Assembly: GCA_030141605.1 (NCBI GenBank)
Contig: JAQGDQ010000146.1
Span: forward strand, 319,933 to 357,432
Direction: 5' to 3'
Length of the DNA: 37,500 nt
Origin: Tubiluchus corallicola
Taxonomy: Eukaryota; Priapulida; Priapulimorpha; Priapulimorphida; Tubiluchidae
The notes beneath the pieces are model-generated. The model saw only the letters and a program-made list of their open reading frames with translations. It made no database searches and had not been told where the DNA came from. Each line of letters begins with the position of its first letter. The first letter of the stretch is position 1. This document shows positions 10,482 through 21,407 of the stretch, piece after piece. The position numbers were made by a program, and so were the translations under genes.

Positions 10482-10690
10482 TTAACCCTTTCATTACGGA
10501 AGGTGGAAAACTATTATGTGTGCATGTGTTGAAATAAAACTAATATTCAATATTAGTACTCAATAACGAACAACTATTTATTCATTTACAAGATTCTCTG
10601 TTTTAGTAACACACCACAAGGTGTTATTACCAAATGTGTAAAAGTCGATGTGAGTCGAGTTAAAAAGCAACAGCGTGGTGAAAGGGTTAA
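10482..10690. mobile_element. 209-bp piggyBac-like MITE with TTAA target duplication
   Basis: TTAA at 10482 is followed by CCCTTTCATTAC; at the right end GTGGTGAAAGGG is followed by TTAA at 10687-10690. The two ends are inverted repeats differing at two positions. The element splits repeat Y: the second repeat Y copy at 12770-12918 shows an uninterrupted aagaaatttaaatccactg, the expected empty site. Confidence 0.8.
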
Positions 10691-10955
10691 ATCCACTGTG
10701 TGAGAAGAACTAATGAACAATTCAATTAAATTTTAATTTATTTATCTCTATAATGCTACGATAGAACATGATTAATAAAAGAATCTCTAATAAGTTTTGA
10801 AGAATGGTTAAAATGTATAGATAGATCTAGAACTAGAGAAAGGATAGAAAATCTTCAAAAATTTCACAAGAAAATGTGAATTTTATCTGCAAATGTTATA
10901 ATTTAGTTTTTCAGTATATATCAACAGTAAATGGCATAGTTTGTAATTATGTGAA
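10691..10955 (+). repeat. Dispersed repeat Y, copy 1 (interrupted by the MITE)
   Basis: atccactgtgtgagaagaac and, later, the gtgaattttatc-gcaaatgtt-taattt block and the cagtatat-tcaac/gcaa-t block match 12784-12918 in the same order. Copy 1 has about 120 bp that copy 2 lacks. Confidence 0.75.
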
Positions 10956-11332
10956 GTGGTTTTAACCTTTGGGTCTCGTGTCTTTCAGTGACTTACTTGT
11001 AATTTTGCCGATTAACTGTGTTTGTGTAAGCTTTTAGTGTACAACATTCGATTCAGTTTTAAAACTTGAAAATAATGTAAATGTGTTGTCTATCCTATGC
11101 ATAAACCATACAATGATTTACTTAAATATTTTTTGTACGATGAAAAATGCCATATTACGTATGACAATAAATTTTTTGTTTTGCTCATCTTTTTCAATTT
11201 AATTCTAATTTAAAAATTAACTTATTTTTTAGTTAAATTTATGTAACGTTTATATGTTGATTATATTATGAAACAGATTTGAAACGCGTCATATGAGGCT
11301 AGCTAATTACATATAATTTTCAAAAGTTAAAA
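10956..11332. other. No recognised feature
   Basis: AT-rich sequence without a credible coding frame, inverted ends or tandem structure. Confidence 0.4.
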
Positions 11333-11872
11333 CTAAAGAACAACTCACTCAGTATTTTGGGTTTATTTTACTGTTATCACTTGAACTTAGAAAAGTATAA
11401 CAAAGAAATTTGCAAAGAACTGCTTATAAAGCATAAATTTAAAATAAACTACCTCTGAGTAGAAATTTTCAGACGTGGTGGTTGCCGTCATTCACTTGAA
11501 AATCATGACGTAACTGGGAGACTTCGTGACTTTTCGTGAGCGCGCGCTGCTTAAACTAATTCAAACTTCTGCAACTTACCTAATGTTTGTGCAAAAATAT
11601 TACAAAATTAGTTATCTAGTTATTCTGTAAAAGGTTGTTATACTTATGATGGAGACTGATATTGCGTTGCTTTTCTTCAAGACGAGTGACGTCATTGGAA
11701 GAAGAATGGGCATTGAAAATGGGAGCACCCAAGCATGAAGTGATCGCGACTTTAAAGTGATTGTACTAATTACACAAGGCGCTTATTGCAGTTTTATTAC
11801 TAAATACTTCTAGCATCTTTCACGAACATTGTAATAAGCCTAACCTCCTAGAAGACTTGATCTTTCTTTTAA
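11333..11872 (+). mobile_element. Kolobok-like TTAA MITE family II, copy 1
   Basis: Matches the reverse complement of 29356-29911 over almost its whole length and, at its right half, 36900-37109. Ends are CTAAAGAACAACTCACTCAG and TTGATCTTTCTTTTAA. It contains gtgacgtcattgg with a perfect TGACGTCA at 11687-11694, and TGACGTAA near 11506. No coding frame. Confidence 0.75.
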
Positions 11873-12425
11873 AACATAATTCAAATTTCTTCCAAACGAT
11901 GTCGCTCCAAGTTGAAAATCAAGATCTTTGTATCCTACTGTATTTCACGCTGTACATCATTCCACTACCATAATTGTTATCACTGAGACCTGACGTAATG
12001 CATATTATCTTAAACATCAACCGCGCTCCCAGTTTAAAACAATGGAAAGACATTCCATGTTTTCTTTAACTATTTTTACTGTTTTCTTACGTGCCACGGA
12101 AGAAGTTTGCAAAATGTAATGAACGTTAATGCGCAGACGTAATGTTATTATTAAGGAATGCAATACGACAACAGGAGTTCGTTCTAAAACAGACGTCCTT
12201 TATTCCTTATCTTTTGCTTGGTCGCTTTAATACTGATGATTTTTATGGTTCAAAAACAGGTTTAAATTTTCAAAAATATTACAAGTATTTTAGTGCGCAG
12301 AATTGCAATTCAGATAATAACACAGAAGAAATTCTATTTGATGAATGAGTTACGATTCTTTGAAATGCGTTTTAAATTTGCATCGTGTTTAGAAAACCCA
12401 ACTATTGCTGCTACTGTGGTGATGT
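11873..12425. other. No recognised gene
   Basis: AT-rich sequence leading into the TG-rich satellite. Short open frames at 12142-12348 and 12293 onward have no family resemblance, and the latter run into the satellite. Confidence 0.4.
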
Positions 12426-12429
12426 TTGC

Positions 12430-12747
12430 GTGTTCTCACACACTGTATGTGTGTGTATGTATGTGTGTGTATGTATGTGTGCTCGTATGTGTTTGCATGT
12501 ATGTGTGTTCGTATGTGTGTGTGCATGTATGTGTGTGTATGTATGTGTGCTCGTATGTGTTTGCATGTATGTGTGTTCGTATGTATGTGTGCTCGTATGT
12601 GTGTGTATGTATGTGTGCTCGTATGTGTTTGCATGTATGTGTGTTCGTATGTGTTTGCATGTATGTGTGCTCGTATGTGTGTGCTTGTATGTGTGTGCAT
12701 GTATGTGTGTGTATGTATGTGTGCTCGTATGTGTGTGCATGTGTAGA
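12430..12747 (+). repeat. TG/TATG-rich simple repeat
   Basis: Alternating tgtgtg and tatg words with recurring tgtgctcgtatgtg, tttgcatg and gtgttcgtatgtg blocks. The overlapping open frames (Cys/Val/Met and His/Thr repeats) are products of this repetition, not genes. Confidence 0.95.
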
Positions 12748-12769
12748 AATATAAATAATATTCAATATA

Positions 12770-12918
12770 TTCAAGAAATTTAAATCCACTGTGTGAGAAG
12801 AACTAACAAACAGTTCAAAAATTTCATCTGAATTTGAATTTTATGAATTTTATCGGCAAATGTTTTAATTTGCTTGTTCAGTATATCAGCAATTGGTGAC
12901 ATAGTCTATAATTATGCG
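12770..12918 (+). repeat. Dispersed repeat Y, copy 2 (empty-site copy)
   Basis: Contains an uninterrupted ttcaagaaatttaaatccac, in which the single TTAA corresponds to the two TTAAs flanking the MITE at 10482-10690. It then follows copy 1 with one internal deletion. Confidence 0.75.
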
Positions 12919-13721
12919 AATAAACAACGCATACAGGAACACGTCCCCGCAAACACAGGGCTTTTTTAAGCGAAGTCGATCTAATCTTATAACAAACAAC
13001 ATACATACATAATTATCACAGTCCTGATTTAATAGGCTAATTCTTAACAAAATTAATTCGTACCTCTTAATTTAGAATCACGTACTGTCAACTGTGAAAA
13101 AAATCTATCGTAACTTGAGCCCTGGAATTTCTATTGGCAAAACTATCGTATGAGGGAACTATCTATCCATAATTGTAGATAGGTAACATGAATACTGTGC
13201 TTGTTTTCCTGGAAGGTTATGTTTTTATTATGTTTAGAGCATAACGACCAACGCAACGGATAAAACTGACAACTTTTACGGAAATCTTATAGCCTAAGAC
13301 GTGTGGTCGACTTTACTGAATTTATACGTCTCTCAGCGCTGCTGTAATGATTTTTACTGGGGCATTTGTAAGAAATATTTGAAGTGGAGTGCTACACCTA
13401 TACAGAAGGGAGTCGGATTATCGTCCATTATGCTTCATTATCGTGTGAGCAAACAACGCTGCAGGTATGTATGGTAGATTCCATTATCCACTCAACGTAC
13501 AGGATTAATTCGTGAACAAAAACATCCCACCTCAATGAGTCTATTCATCGCTACAAGTTCAAAATTCTCGCGTTTTCTTTAGCAAGTCTTTCGCAAAGCT
13601 GCGCAGCACTCAGGGTGCAGAGAGACTTTAAATTTGCTGTTTCTGTTTTACTTTGACTAAAATTTTTGAATAATTGGTTAAAGATTACAATTCTCTACGC
13701 ACAAGAAATTAATTCGTGAAC
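12919..13721. other. No recognised gene
   Basis: I find no convincing frame, repeat or inverted ends. The words attaattcgtgaac occur near 13505 and 13708, the second just before the telomere-like block. Confidence 0.4.
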
Positions 13722-14432
13722 CGGATTAGGATTAGGGTTGGGTTATGGTTAGAGTTTTGGTTAGTGCTAGGATTAGGGTTAGCGTAGAGTTGGGTTAGGG
13801 TTAGAGTTAGTGTCATGGTTAGGGTTAAGGGCTAGGGTTAAGAGTTGAGGTTGGGGTTACGTTACGGTTAGGGTTAGGGTTAGGGCTACGTTTAAGGGTT
13901 AGGGTTAGAGTTAGGTTTGGGGTTGGGGTTACATTTTTTTACGTTAGGGTTAGAGTTGGATTAGGTTAAAATTTTGGTTAGGGCTAGGGCTACGTCTAAG
14001 GGTTAGGGTTGGAGTTAGGGCTATGGTTGGGTTTGGGGTTGGGGTTACGTTAGTTTTAGAGTTGGATTAGGTTTAGAGTTTTGGTTAGGGCTAGGGTTAG
14101 GGTTTTATTAGGGCTAGTGTTAGCGTTTTGGTTAGGGCTAGTGTTAGGGTTTTGGTTGGGCTAGGGTTAGGGTTTTGGTTAGGGCTACGGTTAAGGATAG
14201 GGTTAGGGTTCGAGTTGGGTTATAGTTTAGAGTTTTGGTTAGGGCTAGGGATATGGTTAGAGTGGGGTTAGGCTTAGGGTTTTGGTTAGGGCTAAGGTTA
14301 GGGCTAGGGATAGGGTTTTGGTTAGGGCTACGGTTAGGGCTAGGTTTAGGGTTAGGGTTTTGGTTAGGGCTACGGTTAGGGCTAGGGATAGCGTTAAGGT
14401 AAGGGTTGGGGATAGGGTTAGGGTTAGAGTAT
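13722..14432 (+). repeat. Degenerate TTAGGG (telomere-like) interstitial block
   Basis: About 700 bp of ttaggg, gttagggctaggg, ggttttggttaggg and gggttggggtta variants, G-rich on the + strand throughout. A loose higher-order word, ggttttggttagggcta, recurs many times, most regularly at 14090-14380. Flanks show no true telomere array. The Arg/Val open frames here are repeat products. Confidence 0.9.
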
Positions 14433-15210
14433 TTAAATTGTGTGGGGAATTGAAAACTCCTTCCGAATAATTTATAAATAACAAAAGCGCGTCAAATAAT
14501 AATAGATGAAATATATTTGATAAAGCGCATTTTCAAGCAAAGTGCTTTCAATGGCGCTGTACCGTAAAACATAATAGTTACAGATGCATAATTAAGAAAA
14601 TATAACACTAATAAAATTATTTAAAAATTTTGCCCAAAACATGCAACAATAGGAAAGAAATTATCGTAAAAAATAGGTCCTTGCTCAACAGCAGTTGAAA
14701 TCGATCATATTTATTTGTATTTAAAGAGTTGTATCTAATATTGATAAGCATGTGGCTTTTGGGGTTTGTTTACCCGGATATCCGGCCTTGGTGTTGCTAA
14801 TGTCGACGGTTCTTTTGACCGGGGATTATGATGCTCCCGTATTTGAAGAAGTGCAAATCTCACAAAACCGTCTGCAAACTTGTTGGAGAATTTCCACTGA
14901 TACTTTATGCTAGCAAAAGTTCGTCAATGCAAACATGGCGGCTTTTGCATTTGTGTGGCGGAAGTTTTCTGTTGTGAAAGCTGCAGAGTCCGTTCTTTAG
15001 ATGTAATGCTAAAACTTCTTGTTCGATTGTTGTCGGGTTTGTTTGTATCAAATGTACACAGGAAAAACTGTAGGTCTACCAACAGACCACCAGGGCTTAC
15101 TTCATTCGTTACGAAGCAATGGTGGGTGCTTTGACACACGGTACAGTAGCCCTTTGTACACGTTCTGCCAACGTTCCTAAATTTCAAATTCTAAATATGC
15201 ACTCTGATAT
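14433..15210. other. No recognised gene
   Basis: There is a 12-bp perfect palindrome, CCGGATATCCGG, at about 14774-14785. Frames at 14907-15134 (+) and 14924-15187 (-) overlap each other and resemble nothing known to me. Confidence 0.4.
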
Positions 15211-15434
15211 AGTTTCTACATATAGCCATACAACATTATAAAAAATTAAGTAAATAGGTACATCGGTAGGTACGTAGGTAGATAAGTATTTATTATTGAA
15301 GGCTTACTGTGTTAAGCCCTTTTCACATAGTTTCTACATATAGCCATACAACATTATAAAAAATTAAGTAAATAGGTACATCGGTAGGTAAGAATTAATT
15401 GTTGAAGGCTTACTGTGTTAGGTCCGTTTCACAT
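15211..15434 (+). repeat. Two-copy tandem duplication, about 118 and 106 bp
   Basis: agtttctacatatagccata begins at 15211 and again at 15329. Both copies continue to ggcttactgtgtta-g-cc and tttcacat. The second copy lost part of the gtaggta run. The junction word ttaagcccttttcacat looks like the end of the neighbouring MITE. Confidence 0.9.
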
Positions 15435-16077
15435 TGAGGACGCGAGGAAAAATGACGCACGGAATTGCTGGCAGAAAATCAGAAGATTTCCGATTTTTTC
15501 TGGAAATACCAGGCTGCAAATGGTTCATTTCACACTGAAACCGCGCGGCTTTTTTCCGGGCGTCCAGTTAGCTACAGCTCCTTTGCAAGTTTTATACTGT
15601 ATAACCATCTCTAATATAAGTTATACTTGCCGTATTTCTCATATACAAAGTAAAATTAATTATGTTAATTAATCTAATATCAGACCTGTTTATTTTTTTT
15701 ACTAACCACTTTAAAATCTGAAAATGCACATAGATAAAATAAATATATGCGTGCGTTATTTTTCTTTTTCACGAAAATTGTCATCGATGTTGGATTAATG
15801 AAAGATGAAATCGTCAGTCTATTAGAAGAGAGATTAAATTTTATAATTTTACGCTGAAATGTGTTAATTGTTGTTCGTTAAATAAGAAAGAAGTAACTGA
15901 GTAGTTCAATTTAAGACCGAATTCCGCGAGGATTCCTCCCGAAAATGGAATATGCAGCATATCTACCATGCGGCAAAATTCCCCACGAGGAGGACGCATA
16001 CCTTCTAGCTGACAGCAGAGTTCCTCACGAGGAACTGCACGAGGCATTTTGCTGTGCATCCTCACTGTGAAATGGGC
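15421..16077. mobile_element. MITE with TTTCACA-type inverted ends
   Basis: The left end ggtccgtttcacattgagga and the right end tcctcactgtgaaatgggc are inverted matches. No transposase is visible. Internal cacgaggaactgcacgagg and aattccgcgaggattcctcc words add short palindromes. Target duplication is unclear, so the superfamily is not assigned. Confidence 0.55.
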
Positions 16078-16640
16078 GAAGATGCAAATTTATGGAAACA
16101 AGAGTCTGAATGTTTTCCCGCATCTATTTTTTATATATGCAACAATTTGCTAGTGAATATATTTGAATTCACTAATTGGATACTGTCGATTTTTTTTCTG
16201 AAGTACATCTGATTAGATAAGGTATTAACACCGATCAAAGCTGGCAATAATAACTGTCGTGCGCAGTTTCAATGGCTGGAGATGACACAATAAATCTCGT
16301 CAGAATGACTTGGGCTGATTTTTAGTACAGACAGAGCGCCTTTGTTAAAAATTGTGATAAGTTTCATTCAGCTTCCCCGGGGCGATGCGTATAAAGGTGC
16401 AAATTGGATAAGCGAGCTAAAAGCTGCGTATTTCCTCTGGGCTATCACACATTTACTTAGATAAATATTCGTCGTCCACGACTTCTTCATTTTACGACCA
16501 TTACGCAGGACTGTTCCGTGGAAAGTACCATGTTTAAAGGCAGTAAAATAACAATCACCAGCTGTGTTAGCTATTCCCACAATAGGGTTCTCTCCTGTTT
16601 CTCCAACGTACCACTTTTCGTTCGGTCACCTCTTCCAAAA
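16078..16640. other. No recognised gene
   Basis: Short frames only (for example 16368-16580 on the minus strand), without recognisable motifs. Confidence 0.4.
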
Positions 16641-16644
16641 TTTT

Positions 16645-17130
16645 GGTTTATAAGATTACTGTTTGTTTTGATAATCTTCAACAGAACGACACGCAACGTA
16701 ACGTAACGAAATATAATGTAGTATAAGGTAACATAACGATGGATAACATAAAAGGCTCTGATATATTGGTTCATGAGATTACCGTTTGTTTTGATAATCT
16801 ACGTAACGACACGTAACGTAACATAACGATATATAATGTAATGTAACGTAAGGTAACGAAATATAATGTAATGTAAGGTGACATAACGATGGATAATATA
16901 AAAGGCTCCTATGTGTTGGTTTATGAGATTATCGTTTGTTTTGATAATCTACATAACGACACGCAACGTAACGTAACGAAATATAATGCAGTGTAAGGTA
17001 ACATAACGATGGATAATATAAAGGGTTCTGATGTATGAGATTACCGTTTATTTTGATAATCCACATAACGACACATAATATAATGTAACGAAATGTAATG
17101 TAACATAACGATGTGTAACGTAAAGGGCTC
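16645..17130 (+). repeat. Irregular tandem repeat with ACGTAACG words, about 4 units
   Basis: gatta-cgttt-ttttgataat recurs at 16654, 16777, 16927 and 17039, spacing 123, 150 and 112 bp. Between them lie short runs of cgtaacgtaacg and ataatgtaatgtaagg and an acataacgatggataa block. Unit length varies because the inner 5-10-bp words vary in number. Confidence 0.85.
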
Positions 17131-17897
17131 GTATGTACTCACATTCGTTTATTGTACTGTTCTGGAACTTGAAAGATAAAATTACTCAACAACTATTATA
17201 CATACGGTACTCATGGAAACGACATGGTACCCAAACGGTTCAAATTTAGAGAAAGTACAGGTTAAACATACAGCTAACTCACAGCTCTATGTAGCTATAT
17301 ACAGGGGGGGTATCAAGACTTTACGACGCCCTAGGCTGATAGTTCAGTCCCGCCCATCTCTACTGTGAATTTATGGTTGCTTATGTAAAGAGCAAACCAA
17401 ACAATTACTTGTGGTGTATTAGAAACACTATTAACCTAGTTTCTACGGTATCGTTATTAATTACATGTATTTCCATAATGCTTATATTCAAGCAGGCTGC
17501 GCAATTGCTTGTTATGTAATACCTTGCGCCTGTTAATTATGTGGCACTTGTATAAAGGCAGCTCTCAGTAACTGTCTGTGGTGTGTTATAAAGTGCGTCC
17601 TTAGAAATGAATATGAAAGTACATGTGCACACATTTTCCGAGGAGAATAAGAATTTTTTCTAAAATGCGACGCCCCTCAAACCTTGGCACCCTAGAGCCT
17701 AGTTATCCTATTGGTTAATACGTCCCAGGCTATAGATGCCAGAATAAGGCACCTAAAACAAAGACATATTAGCAGCTTTCACGATGCTGACAAAGAACAA
17801 GGTAACATTGTCTGACAGAGCACTCGGGAAAATACGTCAAGCTATGTGAGATACCACGTAAACACAATTCACGTCTTATCTTTGCTTAATGATATCG
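17131..17897. other. No recognised gene
   Basis: Unique-looking sequence with no credible coding frame, tandem structure or inverted ends. Confidence 0.4.
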
Positions 17898-18345
17898 TTA
17901 ACAAAATGATTTTTTCATATACTAACCCATTTTAAAGTTCGATAAAAAGTATACAGTTGATGACATCACAAACTAACATAATTTTCAACATCAAAAATAT
18001 TCTAAGAGCGTGTTGCATGTGTTTGTGAAAGCAAAAGTTGAAGTAAAGTGCAACTGTAAGATATTCAGCGTGTTGTACTAAAACTAGACGAGTTTTAAGA
18101 TAAAAATTCAAATTTCAAATTTACCGCTGTGCTCACCTCATGAGCTGTCGAACGTGTGCAGTACCTCACGAACTAACACATCTGAACTGAGAGGAACAGA
18201 ACCTGTTTTTTGTGCAATGCGTTTCCGAAATGCAGGCGCTAGTGCTCGTCTAACTAGCGATTGGCGAAATGTATGCAACAGCAAATAACTAAAGAGTATG
18301 TTGTTTTGACCTATAGTTTAAGATTGAGTCCAGTTTTGTTTTTGT
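17898..18345 (+). mobile_element. TTAA MITE family I, copy B (internally deleted)
   Basis: Starts with ttttttcatatactaaccca and ends agattgagtccagttttgtt. After gataaaaagtatacag the sequence jumps directly to ttgatgacatcacaaac, so roughly 100 bp present in other copies is missing. A TTAA lies at 17898. Confidence 0.7.
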
Positions 18346-19881
18346 CTACAATATACGCAATATGTGACAGATACAACCCAAAATTGACCAAAGACAATTG
18401 TCATAATTAGAGCCATTAAGCGCATTTTGAAATAATAATCAGTAATAAATCAGAAGTAATCAGTAGTAATATAATAAATCAGTATATTTTACTATAATTG
18501 GCCCCGGTTTTACTTTAAAGAAGCAGTCCACGGGCAGCAAAACTTGACAAAGGAAAGAAGCTTGTTGCTTTGAGTTGGGTAAAGAAATCTACTGGCGTCA
18601 GATTACTTGCCTTTGTATTCAGGTTTTTAATTTGTTGTTCCCCAGAATCATCTGGCTTTGTTCAGGAAGTATCCAGGTATCCGCCTAGAGGAATAAGACG
18701 CAAAACATGTAGTTATTGTCAGGAATTGTACGAGACGTATAACAAAGAATTTGTGAACAAAATGATGTTTGTGTGAACAATATGAAGCAACTGAAAAGAG
18801 GAGCTGAGGTAAATTTAGAGATTTCACTGCGTATTTTAGACATCTACTTGAGGCCAACATTGAGGCTAAAAGGCAATTTGGTGTCATGGCACCTTCATTC
18901 GTGAATGCGTTGATAGCATAATGAAATATATCTCCAACGGCTAGAGGGCTGAGGAGGTCATGTGACCCAACGGCCATGGATAGAGTAGTAAATCTTCCAA
19001 ATCAGGAGTGGAGCCCTGAAGGCGGACCATTGCAGCATGCTCACTGACTCCGGCAGCTCCTGCAGCCAACCTGGTGCTAAACGTATCGCTCCACTTTCCT
19101 GTGGACTACACCAGGGAGGAAGAGAGGGGGTTCCTGTTGTCTGGGCAACTCAAGATCTCCATACACCTTGCCCAGGCGTGCGCCCAGGAGACGTTCAAGG
19201 ATCGCACTGCTCAGCCACAGTCGACGCTGCAGCTCCATCAGTGTGATCAATAACTGACTATCTTGGCGCATACTTCATTATCTTCCGAGACAGAAGGATG
19301 CCAACCATATACATGGTACAGGATTACTTCACAACTTAGTACAAGAGTCATTGCTTATAGACTTCTTTTTGCCTTTTCTTGTACTTGTTTCTCCCAACTG
19401 AGACTTAGGTTACGTAGGTACTATAAAATTGTAAAGCAAATTTTTGTGCTGTATGTAACAATTCACTAATGTATCTTTCTAATTATATGACAAGGAAAAC
19501 GTTGCGTTATTATTTTTGCATACTTTTCTGCAGATACGTAAACAATGTTGCCTTATTAACGTACATAACGTTTTTCTCTATAGACAGATGTTAACAACTA
19601 ATTGTATCTGGTGTAAAATTAGTTACGGAAGTCTTATAAAAAAGCTTTTAGCTGTCGCATTACGAGATTCATCCATGAAGCCAAACAACAAAGATCTTTT
19701 TCATAACAGCACGTCTGAAGAGGAATGAAACGAAAATTATTACCGTCAAAAGGATGTTGTCCTAAAGAAAATGTAACGAATATTTTATTTTATGTGCATA
19801 TTTACGGCGTCAAAGTCACAATTTACTGTGAAACTACTACATAAGATTTTGTTACTAATACTGCTGCATCGATATGATGCA
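18346..19881. other. Interval with weak coding-like fragments
   Basis: A + frame at 18570-18776 contains RRKTCSYCQELYETYNKEF. Further along, 19020-19253 is open without an ATG and is noticeably less AT-rich. I recognise neither. They could be remains of a transposon or of a gene; no splice structure is convincing. Confidence 0.35.
19020..19253 (+). pseudogene. Possible coding fragment of unknown origin
   Basis: 77 codons are open on + between TGA (19017) and TAA (19251), reading ...AANLVLNVSLHFPVDYT then REEERGFLLSGQLKISIHLA and more. It has no start codon and a composition unlike the AT-rich surroundings. The opposite strand is also open (19077-19271), so the coding strand is not settled. 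I do not recognise the family. Confidence 0.3.
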
Positions 19882-20690
19882 TCTAAAGGAAGACAGGATG
19901 ATTTTTTCATATACTACCCCATTTTCAAGTCCGATAAAAAGTATACATTTTAATACGATTAATATCGCAAAAGAGTTTGTGATAATTAAATAATAGATTA
20001 AAAACTTAATTAACTATTCATTTTAATTAACATAAAAAACTATTGATGACATCACAAACTAACAGAATTTTTAACAGCAAAAATATTCTACGAGCGTGTC
20101 GCCGCACGTGTTTGTGAAAGCGAAAATTGAAGTACAGTGCTACTGTAAGATATTCAGTATGTTGTATTAAAACTAAGCAAGTTTCAAGATAAAAATTCAA
20201 ATTTCAAATTTATCGCCGTGCTCACGCACAAGCTGTCCAACGTGTGTAGTTCATCACAAACTAACACATTTAAACTGAGAGGTACAGCACTTGTTTTTTG
20301 TACAATGCGTTTCCAAAATGCACGCGCTAGTGCCCGCCTAACTAGCGAATGGCAAAATGCACGTAACAACGAAGAACTAGTAGTACGAACGTGAAATTGT
20401 GTTTGTGTGGTAATAATTCTTTCGCGTAAGTCATTTTTGAAATCTCTTACAGTACCACTGTACTTCAATTTTCGCTTTTAAAAATTGGCTCCTGGAATAT
20501 TTTTGTTGGTGAAAATTATGTTAGTTTGTTGTGTGATCAACCAGTTTGACTCGCTCGCCTTTAATAAAGTTTTTAATCTATCATTTAATTATCAGCAACG
20601 TTTTTGCAGTATTAATTGTGTTAACATGTACACTTTTTATCAGACTTGAAAATGGTTTAGTATATGGAAAATCATCCTGTCTTCCTTTAA
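19882..20690. mobile_element. TTAA MITE family I, copy C: fold-back form
   Basis: A + copy starts at CTAAAGGAAGACAGGATGA. From about 20437 the sequence turns into an inverted copy of its own first part and ends TCATCCTGTCTTCCTTTAA at 20690. The arms (about 19882-20155 and 20437-20690) are long inverted repeats around a loop holding the rest of the family interior. The usual GGGTCCGG right end is absent. Confidence 0.75.
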
Positions 20691-21407
20691 ACAGCAGTGT
20701 CGCCATCTATCAAAGAAAAACAAGTGCACATTTAAGGTAATCCATGCCTTGCAGCTTTTATTTGCATTACATGAATGTGATCACACTTTCTCGGTAAGTC
20801 TTATTTGCATATTACAACCTATGTTAATGCAAAACTTGCAATAGTTTTATGGTTGCTCGGAGGAGACATAAAATAGCGCTCACTCGACAAAAGAGCCCTC
20901 GTAAAACATGCACCGTAAAGAAAATAATTGAAATCTGTCGAATGCATGCCTAGATGTTCAGTGCACCTTACCAGTACACAAATCTGACGAACTATTTTAT
21001 GCGTTATTATTACATGAAGTGAAAAAATGGATAGTTTTGGTTAATAACGACAAATTTGAGCTCGTGTAATGTTCAAATAAGATAAAAGATCCGTCAAATT
21101 ATAGAAAAGTTGAAAATTTTCATTATTTTTGTGCAGAATCGTTCACATTTATTACGAATTCATAATAATTCATAACTATCTCTTGGCTATTGTCCCTCGA
21201 ATAAAACAAATCTGAATTGAATTTTTTATTGCTTCTTATTCTTATCTCTAACGAAATTAATTTAACTGTTGTTGTCGTCGTCCGTTGTGTTGTTAATTAC
21301 TGTCGGTGCTGTTGCTATACAAGCAGCTGCATATTGTTTAGCTAAGTTCCAAATTTGACACGCCTGAAGCCTATTTGTCACAATGCATTGTAAATTTCTG
21401 GTGAAGC
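20691..21407. other. No recognised gene
   Basis: AT-rich sequence. ataaaacaaatctgaattga near 21200 looks like a LINE-type 3' tail, but nothing before it is recognisable. Confidence 0.4.

Noticed and set aside
12293-12789. Val/Cys/Met- and His/Thr-rich frames
   Set aside because: Products of the TG/TATG simple repeat.
14257-14484. Leu/Thr- and Arg/Val-rich frames
   Set aside because: Translations of TTAGGG-like repeats.
18570-18776. Cys-containing 68-codon frame as a transposase zinc-finger end
   Set aside because: Only two cysteines in the right spacing and no other transposase motif; left as unassigned.
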